Notes: generated by a model from the sequence alone, not told the origin. A DNA stretch of 32,801 nucleotides from Planctomycetota bacterium (GCA_026693085.1 JAPLNB010000315.1:1-32801); one strand, 5' to 3'. Positions 9,067-17,586 are shown, counted from the stretch's first letter. Numbers and translations: made by a program.

Positions 9067-10010
9067 TTAAACGGTTTCTGTTGCGCCGCGGCGGGGGACT
9101 CGCGGGCGGCCGAAGGCATCGGTTTCGGTTTGCACTTTGGAGGCTCGGTTGCGGTCGTTGACAGCGCCGGCGAGATCATCGGTCGAGGTGTCGCCGAACA
9201 GGGTGCCCATGGACTGTTCCAGGGCGTGGGCGAGGCGCTGCTGGGCGAATTTCACGTATTCGGGGGATTGGTCGATACCGACATATTGGCGGCCGAGGAG
9301 GGCGGCGGAGACGGCGGTGGTGCCGCTGCCGTTGAAGGGATCCAGGACGATGTCGCCGGGGTTGGAGGAGGCTTTGATGATGCGGTTGAGGACTTCGATG
9401 GGCATTTGGCAGCCGTGCCAGCCTTCGCGCTCGTGGAATGTGCCACAGACGCGGCTGACGAACCAGGTGTCTTTGTCGCCGGAGAAATAGGTTTCGGGGG
9501 TTTCCTGGGGGCGGAGATACCAGGTGTCGTCGGGGAGCTTGCCTTTGGGGTTGGCGCGGATGTCGGCGTAGGTGGTTTGGCGGGCGCTGGCAACGCGGAC
9601 GGCGTCGGAGTTGAAGGTGAACTGTTTTGGGTGCTTGGTGAAGTAGAGGATGTGGGTGTGGCTCTTGGCGAACTTGCTCTTGGTCTGCTGGCCGAAGGTG
9701 TAGTGCCAGATGATCCAGTTGCGCATGTTGAAGCCGAGCTGGCGTCGGGCGATGATGCAGAGGTCGGCGGCGTATTCGTCGCCGATGGCGAGGTAGAAGG
9801 AGCCGGCCGGTTTGAGGGCGCGGTGGACGGCGGCCATCCAGTCGGTGCTGAATTTGAGGTAATCATCGGTTTTGAGCCTGTCGTCGTAGCCGTGGTAGAG
9901 GTAGCCGATGTTAAAGGGGGGATCGGCGAAGACGAGGTCGATCCAACTTCGGGGCCATCGTTGAGGACTTTGATCGAATCGCCGCGGATGATCTGGTTCA
10001 ATTCAGGCAT
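9067..10010 (-). pseudogene. Site-specific DNA methyltransferase (beta-class, adenine-type), frameshifted
   Basis: This is a SAM-dependent DNA methyltransferase of the CcrM/HinfI-like beta class. The start ATG (10010) gives MPELNQIIRGDSIKVLNDG. Near 9943 the frame shifts by one missing base. The catalytic motif IV (LVFADPPFNIGYLYHG) and everything after it lie in another frame, which has a TGA just upstream and no start before the ATG at 9837. Restoring one base gives about 314 residues. Motif IV (DPPF, N6-adenine type) precedes the SAM motif I (LDPFNGSGTTAVSAALLGR), which is the beta-class order. No restriction endonuclease lies beside it, so it would be a solitary methylase. The window cannot tell whether the shift is a real mutation or a base-calling error. 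The surviving C-terminal frame lacks motif IV when started at 9837. Confidence 0.85.
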
Positions 10011-10019
10011 TTCGGGGGG

Positions 10020-10048
10020 ATTATAGGGAGCGAGATCGGAAGCACCAA
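10020..10048 (-). promoter_or_regulatory. Promoter of the methyltransferase gene, implying a leaderless mRNA
   Basis: On the minus strand: TTGGTG (10048-10043), a 17-nt spacer and a perfect TATAAT (10025-10020). The ATG begins only 10 bases after the -10 box, so transcription should start within about 2-4 nt of the start codon. There is no room for a Shine-Dalgarno sequence. Confidence 0.6.
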
Positions 10049-10164
10049 TTCGGCCGCGTTTTCGCGCCGGCGTCCTTCGCTGTGGCTGCAGAGGCTTCAG
10101 GCCTTTCTGGAAGGAGGATTTGCGTTGGCCCCTGTGACGATCCTTACCTATACGATGCCACACA

Positions 10165-10192
10165 TTGTCATGATGGCGGGCATCTCTACAAT
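10165..10192 (+). promoter_or_regulatory. Promoter of thiE
   Basis: TTGTCA (10165-10170, 5/6), a 16-nt spacer, then TACAAT (10187-10192, 5/6). Transcription would start near 10199, about 30 nt before the preferred ATG at 10229. Confidence 0.65.
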
Positions 10193-10228
10193 CATCCGCC
10201 GCGACCCATAATGTTGAGCGGAAGACGT

Positions 10229-11266
10229 ATGATTACCGGGCCGGTGCTACGGATGCTGGATGCGAATGCGAATCGCGCTCGGGAGGCGCTGCGCGTATTG
10301 GAGGACTATGCGCGGTTTGTTCTGGACCATGATGATCTGTCGGGCGAGCTGAAAGCGGTCCGCCATGGTTTGGCGGGGGTGGTTGGGCCGTGGTTGGGGG
10401 AAGCGATCCTGCATCGGGACACGCCTGGGGATGTTGGGACGGATCATAAGACGGCAGCGGAGGTGCGGCGGGAGGATTTGAGCGCCGTTGTGACCGCGGC
10501 GGGCAAGCGACTGGGGGAGGCGCTGCGGGTGATCGAGGAGGCGTTGAAGATGCAAGACGCCGCAGCGGCTGGGGCAGTGGAGAAGCTTCGATATCGGTTC
10601 TACGACCTGGAACAGAAGATCGCCAGGACGCTGGGGCGGGGCGAGCGGTTCAAGAACGTTCGGCTGTACGTGCTGATTACGGAGTCGCTGTGCAGGCGGC
10701 CATGGCTGGAGGCGGCGGAGGAGGCGATCCTGGGCGGGGCAGATTGTCTGCAACTGCGAGAGAAGGAGTTGGAGGGCGGAGGACTGCTTAGACGGGCGCG
10801 GCAATTGGTGAAGCTCTGTCGGCGGCATGGTGTGCTGTGCATCATCAATGATCGGGCGGATGTGGCGGTTTTGTGCGGGGCGGATGGGGTGCATATGGGG
10901 CAGGGGGATCTGCCGGCGGCGGAGGTGCGGAAGGTGATCGGGCGGGAGATGATTCTGGGGGTGAGCACGCATCAGCTCGAGCAGGCGAGGCAGGCGGTGG
11001 TGGATGGGGCGGATTACATTGGCGTGGGGCCGATTTTCCGGTCGACGACCAAAACCCGCGATTTTCTGCCGGGACCTGCGTATGCGCGGGAGGTGGCGGG
11101 GTCGATTCGGATTCCGGCGGTTGCGATTGCAGGGATAACGGAGGGGAATGTCGATGAAGTGTTAGCGACCGGAATCGGGGCGATCGCCGTGACCGCCGCC
11201 GTGATCAGTACGGATGATCCCCGGCAAGCTGCGCAGAGGCTGAAGAAGAGGCTGACGGCGGGGTGA
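10229..11266 (+). CDS. thiE: ThiD2-ThiE fusion: HMP-phosphate kinase-like domain plus thiamine phosphate synthase
   Basis: This 345-residue cytosolic enzyme of thiamine synthesis starts at ATG 10229 behind GGAAG and 30 nt after a predicted transcription start. ATG 10211 (six codons upstream) is the alternative. Residues ~1-135 (LDANANRAREALRVLEDYAR; GKRLGEALRVIEEALK) match the ThiD2-type domain often fused to ThiE, reported as a monofunctional hydroxymethylpyrimidine phosphate kinase. Residues ~145-345 are ThiE, which joins HMP-PP and thiazole phosphate: GGADCLQLREKEL, CIINDRADVAVLCGADGVHMGQ, and the phosphate-binding ADYIGVGPIFRSTTKT. Having both steps in one protein would couple kinase and synthase. 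No TPP riboswitch is seen upstream. murJ follows 39 bp downstream on the same strand. Confidence 0.85.
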   Translation: MITGPVLRMLDANANRAREALRVLEDYARFVLDHDDLSGELKAVRHGLAGVVGPWLGEAILHRDTPGDVGTDHKTAAEVRREDLSAVVTAAGKRLGEALRVIEEALKMQDAAAAGAVEKLRYRFYDLEQKIARTLGRGERFKNVRLYVLITESLCRRPWLEAAEEAILGGADCLQLREKELEGGGLLRRARQLVKLCRRHGVLCIINDRADVAVLCGADGVHMGQGDLPAAEVRKVIGREMILGVSTHQLEQARQAVVDGADYIGVGPIFRSTTKTRDFLPGPAYAREVAGSIRIPAVAIAGITEGNVDEVLATGIGAIAVTAAVISTDDPRQAAQRLKKRLTAG

Positions 11267-11305
11267 GCCCGAGATAACAACGGGCAACTGGCGATTAGGA
11301 AACGG

Positions 11306-13033
11306 ATGTCCCAAGACGCTGTACAATTGAGCGGCCCTACCGGATTGACCGAAGCGGCGAAGCCGGCCAAGACGTTTGTGCATCATGCGAGGCTGATCAG
11401 CGGGCTGACGCTGGTGAGCCGGTTTCTTGGCGTGCTGAGGGAGAGCTTGGCGGCGAGGTATTTCGGGGCGGGGCTGGTATCGACCGCGTTTACGGTGGCG
11501 TTCACGATTCCGAACCTGTTTCGGCGGTTGTTCGGGGAAGGGGCGTTGTCGGCGGCGTTTATTCCGCTGTATTCGCAGGCAATAAAAAGGCAGGACCAGG
11601 AGGATGCAGCGCGGTTTGCCGCGGCAAGCGTCAATCTGCTTGTGGCGATACTGGTTGGCGTGACGATCGTTGGCGAGTTGATCTTGTGGGGCATCGCGGG
11701 GTTCTGGCATTTGCAGGCGGATCGGCTGCTGACGGTGAAATTGACGGCGATCATGCTGCCGTATGTGCTGCTGGTGTGCGGGGCGGCGTTTTTGGGGGCG
11801 ATTTTGCAGGTGCATCGGCGGTTTGGGCTGATTGCGGCCGCGCCAATCGTTTTGAACGCGGGGTTGATCGGCAGCACGATCCTGGGCGCGAAGATCTGGG
11901 ACATGAAGACCACGGCGGGGCAGACGGCTGCCATCTATTTCGTGTCGTGCGGCGTGCTGGTCGCCGGGGCATTGCAGGTGGCGATGCTGCTGCCGTCGCT
12001 GCGGGCGATCGGATTTCGGTTTCGATGGACGAGTCTGTGGACGCCGGCGGTGAAGCGAATGCTGATCATGTCGGTGCCCGTGGCGATCGGGGCGGGGGTG
12101 CTGCAATTGTCGGTGGCGATCGACCGGGGGATCTCTTATCTGCTGGCGCAGAGCCTGGATCAGCACGATCAGTTGATCACGCATTTCAGCTTTTTCGGAC
12201 ATTGGGTGAGATAGCCGATGGAACTGGGCGCGGCGCCGCGACTGTACTGGGCCCAGTTGCTCTACCAGTTCCCGCTGGGGGTTTTCGCAATCGCGGTGGC
12301 GACGGCGATTTTCCCGACGCTCAGCGCTGATGCACTGGACAACAACCGGGAACGGTTCCGCGAAAGCCTGCGGCGAGGGATCAAGCTGACGCTTTGGGAG
12401 GGTCTGCCGGCAAGCGTGGGGCTGATCATGGTGGCTCAGCCGGCGGTGCAGCTTCTGTTTGAATATGGGCGGTTCAAGGGCAGCGATACGACATGGGTCG
12501 CGTCGTCGGTGCGGCTTTATTCCATCGCGATCTGGGCATTCAGCCTGCAGCAGATCCTCAATCGGGCGTACTATGCGCTGCATGACATGAGGACGCCGCT
12601 GGTGATGTCGGTGGTGACGCTCATGGTGAACCTGATTGTGGAGGTGCCGCTGGTTTGGACCGGACTGGGCGAGGCGGGGATGGCGGCGGGGACGTCCGCC
12701 AGCTTTATCGTGCAGGCGGTGCTGATGCTGTGGCTGCTGCAGCGTAAGGCGGGCAGTTTGGACCTTGGGCAACTTCGGGGGTTTTGCATCAAGCTGGTGA
12801 TTGCGACGTCGCTGATGGCGGGGGCGTGCTGGATGATTCAGAAAGCGCCGTTCTACCCCGACGAGGGCAACCACACGCGCCTGGCGGCACTGCTGCGGCT
12901 GGTAACCCTCGTGGGCACCGGGGGGATCGTCTACCTTGGCGCGTGTTCAATGATGGGAATCAGCAGCCTCGAGCACATTTGGCCGCGAAAAGCCAAGGCC
13001 GCCGCCAATGGATCACTAACCACTGGCAACTAA
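11306..13033 (+). pseudogene. murJ: Lipid II flippase MurJ interrupted by an in-frame TAG
   Basis: MurJ is a polytopic inner-membrane flippase of the MOP superfamily that moves lipid II across the membrane for peptidoglycan synthesis. The N-terminal family signature is RLISGLTLVSRFLGVLRESL (residues 30-49). It is followed by IPNLFRRLFGEGALSAAFIP and about 13 membrane segments. At 12212-12214 a TAG interrupts an otherwise continuous frame. Upstream reads FSFFGHWVR, then stop, then PMELGAAPRLYWAQLLYQF in the same frame, continuing with FPLGVFAIAVATAIFPTLSA. Removing the single stop gives 575 residues, normal for the family; TAT or TAC (Tyr) would be a one-base change. murJ is usually essential, so sequencing error or readthrough are as likely as gene death. 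The stop overlaps the convergent gene's stop by 4 bp. Confidence 0.85.
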
Positions 13034-13275
13034 CTAAGGATATTCACCAGCACCGCAAGCGCCCCCGCGGCCAGGACCATCACCACGATAATGAACGCAA
13101 ACAATTCCAGCGCCTGCCTCGGAACCCGGCTCATGGAATCGCAGCGGATGGACTTGTAGACGATGGCGATTGCCAGGCACAGCGGAAGCAGCAGCAGATA
13201 CCAGTAGTCCCAGAGGGGGGCGGCCTTCACGAAGGGCTGGTAGGTATAGTCCGCGAGCAGCCAAAGCGGGCTCAT
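13030..13275 (-). CDS. Small membrane protein, two predicted helices, function unknown
   Basis: This 81-residue protein has two hydrophobic segments: ~24-40 (YWYLLLLPLCLAIAIVY) and ~58-80 (LFAFIIVVMVLAAGALAVLV). A short basic loop joins them. Its ATG overlaps the stop of the upstream DUF6677-like gene by 4 bases (ATGA), which implies translational coupling and a shared role. The start region reads MSPLWLLADYTYQPFV. Its stop overlaps the convergent murJ stop. I do not recognise a family. The conserved pairing with the larger membrane protein would be the best clue to its job. Confidence 0.65.
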   Translation of the reverse strand: MSPLWLLADYTYQPFVKAAPLWDYWYLLLLPLCLAIAIVYKSIRCDSMSRVPRQALELFAFIIVVMVLAAGALAVLVNILS

Positions 13276-13718
13276 GGATTCCCCCCGGATCGGCCGGCGC
13301 GATAGGTTGAATCGATGATCGCCAGCAGGTTGAGCATGCCGGCGACGGCCGTGTAAAGCGTGCCGATCTCGTTGACGCGGGCGTGCGAGGGGTGGAAGGA
13401 AGAGGAGGCAACCCGGTCATCCGAGTCTTTGCCAACCGCAACGGTGACCAGCGTGATGGGCCCGGCAAGGATCTGGCCGACAAACCAGGGCTTGTCGAAG
13501 AGGATCTTCAAGGGGTTGGGGGTATAGCTGGCAGGCGGGTCCACCACTTTGACCCCGCCGATGAGCAGGCCGAGGACGAACAGCAGGAGGATGGTGATGG
13601 AGATGGTCAGCGCGCGGGCGCGCTGGCCGATGAGCAGGTATCCCGATCCCGGCAGGAGCCAAGCCGCCAATGCGACCAGCGGAGCGGGAACCGGATTGGT
13701 GTCATGTGCTCGGGACAT
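13272..13718 (-). CDS. DUF6677-like membrane protein
   Basis: This 148-residue protein has an N-terminal pair of helices: ALAAWLLPGSGYLLIGQRAR (~17-36), then SITILLLFVLGLLIGG. A more polar middle is followed by helices near 85-100 (FVGQILAGPITLVTVAVG) and 125-140 (GTLYTAVAGMLNLLAIID). The 'LPGxGYxxxGQRARG' start is a pattern I associate with DUF6677 proteins of planctomycetes, for which no function is known. It overlaps the downstream small membrane gene by 4 bp. It may be the end of a minus-strand run from pfkB, 82 bp upstream. Confidence 0.6.
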   Translation of the reverse strand: MSRAHDTNPVPAPLVALAAWLLPGSGYLLIGQRARALTISITILLLFVLGLLIGGVKVVDPPASYTPNPLKILFDKPWFVGQILAGPITLVTVAVGKDSDDRVASSSFHPSHARVNEIGTLYTAVAGMLNLLAIIDSTYRAGRSGGNP

Positions 13719-13800
13719 CAGGCCGGATACTCTACCCGGCGTCCCTCACAATGCAATCGGACGATGGGGCGGCTTGTGCTTGGGTGCGTGGAAGAGGTTC

Positions 13801-14730
13801 CTAGATTCGCTGGAGGGTTTCGTCGAAGGTTCGGATGCCGGCCGAAGCGCCCAGGGCGGTGCAGCAGTCGGCGGCGACGCGGTTTGCAAAGCGGCCGGCC
13901 TTCTCCAGGGGCATGTTGCGGTGCAAAGCGGTCAGCAGGCCCCCGAACCAGGTGTCGCCGGCGCCGGTGGTGTCCACGACCGTGATCTTGGCGGCGGGGA
14001 CGACGACGGCGTGGCTACCGTCATCGAGGTAACAGCCCTCGGCATCGAGCTTAATGCCGATCAGGCCGGTCTTCATGTGGCGGCGGAGCGCGGCGACCAT
14101 TTTGGCGGGCGCGGTGTCGCCGGTCAGGGCAGCCGCCTCGGTTCGGCTGGGCGCGAAGATGTCCACGTGGGGCAGGATCGGCTCGAGCTGTTCCCACTGG
14201 GCCGGGGGGTTGACCGTGTCGAGCGCGATTCTGGTCTTGGGGGCTTCGATGTGGAGTTCGCGGAGAACCTGCGGAAGGTCGGGCGTGAGCGTGGGCAACA
14301 GGCCGAAGTATCCGACCTGCACGAAAGCGCACTGGCGGAACATGGGGAAGCAGCGGCGAAAGGCGGCGGCGTCGAGGAGCGGCGTAGCGCCGGGGGTGTG
14401 AAAGAAACAGCGTTCGCCGCCCTTTTCGACGGCGACAACGGTGGCGCTGGTCTGCGCTTTGTCGGTGGCGAAGACGGCAGAGGTGTCCACGCCGCTCTCG
14501 CGGAGGCGGTCGATGACGGCAACGCCGAGAACATCCTTGCCGACCAGCCCCGCGGCGGCGACTTTCATGCCGAGCTTCGCCATCGCAACGCCGGTGTTGC
14601 AGACGTTTCCGCCGGTGGTCAGCGTGATGGAATTGACCAGGTGAAGCCCACCCGGTGGGGGCGGCTGGCGCACATTCATGGGTTCGGCAATCAGGTCAGC
14701 GACGATCAGTCCGAATATGGCAGCATCCAT
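13801..14730 (-). CDS. PfkB-family carbohydrate kinase
   Basis: This 309-residue cytosolic ribokinase-like enzyme phosphorylates a sugar or nucleoside with ATP; the substrate is not identifiable. The N-terminal half has the substrate-side glycine motif TTGGNVCNTGVAMAKLG (~38-54) and GLVGKDVLGVAVIDRLRESGV. The C-terminal signature DTTGAGDTWFGGLLTAL (~253-269) contains the anion hole and the catalytic Asp of the GAGD motif. The length is normal. It lies 47 bp downstream of marC on the same strand, in a tightly packed minus-strand cluster. No sugar transporter or regulator is beside it to hint at the substrate. Confidence 0.85.
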   Translation of the reverse strand: MDAAIFGLIVADLIAEPMNVRQPPPPGGLHLVNSITLTTGGNVCNTGVAMAKLGMKVAAAGLVGKDVLGVAVIDRLRESGVDTSAVFATDKAQTSATVVAVEKGGERCFFHTPGATPLLDAAAFRRCFPMFRQCAFVQVGYFGLLPTLTPDLPQVLRELHIEAPKTRIALDTVNPPAQWEQLEPILPHVDIFAPSRTEAAALTGDTAPAKMVAALRRHMKTGLIGIKLDAEGCYLDDGSHAVVVPAAKITVVDTTGAGDTWFGGLLTALHRNMPLEKAGRFANRVAADCCTALGASAGIRTFDETLQRI

Positions 14731-14777
14731 TCTGATAGACTACCTCCGAGCGGGCGGATGGTACAAGGGGAGCGTCG

Positions 14778-15413
14778 TCAGCGGCCATGGATGACATTGG
14801 TGATGCCCGAGCGGATGAAGTTCACGGCGATGGCGGCCAGCAGCACCATCACCAGCTTGCTGAACGCCCGCAGCACGTTAAGGCCCACGAATCTCGCGAT
14901 GGTGCTGGCGGCGAGCATGACGGCCAGGAGGATCGTGAAGTTGACCAAGAGGCCGACGGTCGTCAGTACGTAGCCGCAGTCCCCACGGGTGGCGAGCACC
15001 AGGAGGGTGGTCAGCGTGGCTGGTCCGGCAATCAGCGGCATGGCCAGGGGCACGATGCCGACGATGTCCGGCTCGTGGACCGCGGGTTTGCCGGTGTGAA
15101 GCAGATCCAGCACCGCCAGTACGAGCAACAGGATGCCGCCGGCGATGCGGAAGTCATTTTCGGTGATGCTCAGGAACCGGAAGATCTGGGTGCCCAGGAA
15201 CATGAAGATCAGGCAGATGAGCGTGGCGGTCAGGACGGCCTCGATGGCCACGCGGCGGCGGCGCCGCTCGGGCATGTCGCCGGTCACGGCCAGAAAGACC
15301 GGCAGCATGCCAAAGGGGTCTATCGCCACGAGGAGTGGAATAAAAACCGTGAGGAAGTGAGCCAGAATGCTCATAAACAGAACGATGAAGGTGCCCACCG
15401 CGTTCCGATCCAA
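14778..15413 (-). CDS. MarC-family (UPF0056) integral membrane protein
   Basis: This 211-residue inner-membrane protein has six predicted helices. MarC family hallmarks are FIPLLVAIDPFGMLPVFLAVT near residue 25, FRIAGGILLLVLAVLDLL, IVGIVPLAMPLIAGPATLTTLLVL and the C-terminal LLAAIAVNFIRSGI. Members are of uncertain function; a link to multiple antibiotic resistance was proposed and later withdrawn. The frame opens with TTG at 15413, seven bases after the HIT gene's stop. ATG at 15374 (MSILAHFLTVFIP) is an equally plausible start and closer to the family norm. Confidence 0.85.
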   Translation of the reverse strand: MDRNAVGTFIVLFMSILAHFLTVFIPLLVAIDPFGMLPVFLAVTGDMPERRRRRVAIEAVLTATLICLIFMFLGTQIFRFLSITENDFRIAGGILLLVLAVLDLLHTGKPAVHEPDIVGIVPLAMPLIAGPATLTTLLVLATRGDCGYVLTTVGLLVNFTILLAVMLAASTIARFVGLNVLRAFSKLVMVLLAAIAVNFIRSGITNVIHGR

Positions 15414-15420
15414 TACTCTG

Positions 15421-15948
15421 TCATTGGTCCTTTGTCATTTCCTGTCTGACCTTGACCAGCTCCTGCCACAATTGCTCCATCGCCTGCGGCACGACGCGGA
15501 CCTCGCCGACGACGCTCATGAAGTTGGTGTCGCCGGCCCAGCGGGGGACGACGTGCTGGTGAAGGTGGCCGGGCAATCCCGCGCCGGCGCAGCGGCCGAG
15601 GTTGATGCCGACGTTGAAGCCCTGCGGGGAGATGGCGCGTTTGAGCAGACGGATCGCTTCGGTGGTCTGAACCTGGAAGTCGGACTGCTCTTCGGGGGTG
15701 AGTTCCTCAAGCTCGGCCTTGTGCGCTTTGGGGGCCAGCAGCAGATGGCCGTTGGTATAGGGGAAGCGGTTGATCACCACAACGCAGTGATCGCTGGTCC
15801 AGAGGATCAGCCGGTCCCGCTGCTGGTCGGGGGTTTTCGCCGCGGCGGCATCACAGATAAAGCAGCGGTTCTCCCCAGGCTTGCCCAGCGAGCGGATGTA
15901 GTCGATTCGCCAGGGAGCAAAGAGATTCGGGCCTTGCATCCCCCGCAT
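15421..15948 (-). CDS. HIT-family nucleotide hydrolase/phosphorylase (Ap4A-phosphorylase-like)
   Basis: This cytosolic protein of about 175 residues has the histidine triad HLHQHVVPRW near the C-terminus; the middle His is the nucleotidyl-accepting residue. LFAPWRIDYIRS near the start and NRCFICDAAA (a CxxC-like site with one Cys replaced) are typical of the bacterial Ap4A phosphorylase-like HIT branch, as are INRFPYTNGHLLLAPKAH and INLGRCAGAGLPGH. I place the start at ATG 15948, one base after the VanZ-like gene's TAG. ATG 15939 (MQGPNLFAPW) is also likely, and 15975 would overlap the upstream gene. It lies within a compact minus-strand run. Confidence 0.85.
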   Translation of the reverse strand: MRGMQGPNLFAPWRIDYIRSLGKPGENRCFICDAAAAKTPDQQRDRLILWTSDHCVVVINRFPYTNGHLLLAPKAHKAELEELTPEEQSDFQVQTTEAIRLLKRAISPQGFNVGINLGRCAGAGLPGHLHQHVVPRWAGDTNFMSVVGEVRVVPQAMEQLWQELVKVRQEMTKDQ

Positions 15949-15949
15949 C

Positions 15950-16330
15950 CTAGCGCTTCTCAAGCCGACATGCAATCAGGCAGTATCGCAAGCCGGCCAG
16001 GACGGATATGGCGACGGCAACGCCGACCAAATCCGCGAGCCAGTCGTAGATATCGCAGGTCCTGCCGGTCAGCGGCTGGGTCCACTCATCCAAAGCCCCG
16101 TAAGCCAGGACGATGGCCGCGGCGTACAGCCAGGTCCAGCGCAGCCTTGGGCGGGTGGCCCAGAGTGAGAGATACATCAGGCTGGCCAAGATGCTGTAGC
16201 CGATGAGGTGCGCCTGTTTGTCGTTCATGGACGGCCCAATGCGCGGGGGCCTGGGCAGATGCGTCATCATGAGAATCAGCATCCAGTACAGGATGGTCAC
16301 AATGAGCACTGTGTAGCGAAGAATCTTCAT
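15950..16330 (-). CDS. VanZ-like membrane protein
   Basis: This 126-residue protein has four predicted helices. The VanZ-like pattern is clear: NDKQAHLIGYSILASLMYL (~36-54), YGALDEWTQPLTGRTCDIYD (~77-96) and WLADLVGVAVAI. The conserved D-K-H, D-E-Q and D-D positions are all present. The name comes from the teicoplanin-resistance protein VanZ, but such proteins are widespread in bacteria without any resistance role, and none should be assumed. It starts 56 bp after parA and ends one base before the HIT gene. Confidence 0.8.
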   Translation of the reverse strand: MKILRYTVLIVTILYWMLILMMTHLPRPPRIGPSMNDKQAHLIGYSILASLMYLSLWATRPRLRWTWLYAAAIVLAYGALDEWTQPLTGRTCDIYDWLADLVGVAVAISVLAGLRYCLIACRLEKR

Positions 16331-16386
16331 GCAGCTCGATTGCCCATGTACGGTTGCGGATCACCCGATGTTGACGCAATGGTTCC

Positions 16387-17286
16387 TCACGCGACTGCCT
16401 CGACATCGCTCTGGCCTGTTTTTGGATGGCCGGCAGCCAGTTTGGAGACATCGACGGGGTTGATGGTGAGGGACACTGGGGGCTTGTCGGCGTTTACGCC
16501 GCCCAGCTTGAGAACTTCTTTGGCCAACGCCCGGTAATCGGCCGCCCCCTTGCTGGCGGGCTCGTATTTGAGGATGGTCTGTCCGAAGCTGGGGCTCTCG
16601 GCGAGTTTGATGTTTCGGCGGATGCGGGTTTCGAACATGCGGGCGTCGGCCCAGGGGACGGGCTTGCCGCGGGCCTGTTCGAGGAAGCTGCTCAGGTCGA
16701 AAACCACTTCGTTGGACAACTTGGTCTGTGAATCGAACATCGTCAGCACGATGCCGGTGACCTTGAGCGTGGGATTCATGCGGCGGCTGACCAGCGAAAC
16801 GGTCTCCAACAGCTTGCCGACGCCTTGGAGAGAGAAGAAATGGGGCTGCATGGGGATGATGACTTCGGTGGCGACCGCCAATGCATTGATGGTGAGCAGG
16901 CCGAGGCTGGGCGGGCAGTCCATGAGGATGAAGTCGAAGTCGTGAGTAGCGGCCTCGATTCGCTTTTTCAGGACCAGCTCCCGGCCGAGGATGCCGACCA
17001 TTTCGATCTCGGCGGCGGCCAGGTCGATGGAACTGGGCACGATCGCGGTGTTCTCGTCGATCTTGTGGACGGCTTCGAGAAAGCTGTGCCCCTCGACGAG
17101 CACGCTGTAGAGATTGATGTTATCGCTCGAGGGCTCGACGCCGAAGTTGATGGTCAGGTGGGCCTGTGGATCGAGGTCGATGAGGCAGACTTTCTGCCCG
17201 AGTTCGGCCAACGCAGCGCCAAGGTTGACGGCGGTCGTGGTCTTCCCGACGCCGCCCTTCTGGTTCATAAACGCTATGGTCCGCAC
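16387..17286 (-). CDS. parA: ParA/Soj-family partition ATPase
   Basis: This 299-residue deviant Walker ATPase moves or positions chromosome, plasmid or protein cargo by dimerising on DNA. The start is GTG (17286), with GGAGGTGG just upstream. Walker A is KGGVGKTTTAVNLG (residues 10-23), followed by CLIDLDPQAHLT and ILMDCPPSLGLLTINAL (Walker B). The C-terminal ~40 residues (VNADKPPVSLTINPVDVSKL) are an unusual tail beyond the ParA fold. No parB or parS is visible beside it, so chromosome segregation is a family-based inference. Other ParA-like roles are possible. Confidence 0.85.
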   Translation of the reverse strand: MRTIAFMNQKGGVGKTTTAVNLGAALAELGQKVCLIDLDPQAHLTINFGVEPSSDNINLYSVLVEGHSFLEAVHKIDENTAIVPSSIDLAAAEIEMVGILGRELVLKKRIEAATHDFDFILMDCPPSLGLLTINALAVATEVIIPMQPHFFSLQGVGKLLETVSLVSRRMNPTLKVTGIVLTMFDSQTKLSNEVVFDLSSFLEQARGKPVPWADARMFETRIRRNIKLAESPSFGQTILKYEPASKGAADYRALAKEVLKLGGVNADKPPVSLTINPVDVSKLAAGHPKTGQSDVEAVA

Positions 17287-17438
17287 GAACCACCTCCATG
17301 TGGAGAGAAGCTTCCCAACAGGGGATGGATTTTCCCCTTTTCATCAGACTAAGACAAGGGAAGGCGAACCTCGATTGCAAATGCCCCGGCACGGGCTGCC
17401 CGGCATCGAGCAGGCGGGGCGGAGGGAAGATGGGTGGA

Positions 17439-17480
17439 AAAAAAGAAAGCTTCCACCGTGGCTGGGAAGCTTTCTTTTTT
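17439..17480 (-). terminator. Bidirectional-looking terminator hairpin downstream of the 22-residue basic gene
   Basis: A perfect 16-bp inverted repeat (AAAAAAGAAAGCTTCC at 17439-17454; its complement at 17465-17480) with a 10-nt loop, giving a T-tract on either strand. It lies 107 bp downstream of the tiny lysine-rich gene on the minus strand, and upstream of parA. The rest of 17287-17586 shows no gene. A second small inverted repeat, CTGAACG/CGTTCAG, sits at 17550-17578. Confidence 0.85.
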
Positions 17481-17586
17481 GTCTCGCGACCCATTTTGGA
17501 GCCGGGCCCGAAACGAATGGGGTAATTGTTACGCAACCGTGAAGATCAACTGAACGTCCAAAGGAGCCACGCGTTCAGTAAGAAGA

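Noticed and set aside
10011..10228. A TPP riboswitch upstream of thiE
   Set aside because: I could not find the conserved CUGAGA element or the matching ACCUGAUCUGGAUAAUGCCAGCG-type sequence.
12212..12214. TAG as a recoded sense codon (e.g. pyrrolysine) in murJ
   Set aside because: TAG ends several other genes in the window and no pyrrolysine or suppressor gene is visible. Error or mutation is simpler.
11162..12874. A 570-codon minus-strand open frame over murJ
   Set aside because: Gln/Arg/Pro/His-rich antisense shadow. murJ homology runs on the plus strand on both sides of the TAG.
16387..17286. Plasmid or integrated-element partition system
   Set aside because: ParA stands alone among housekeeping genes, with no ParB, parS, replication or integrase gene in view.
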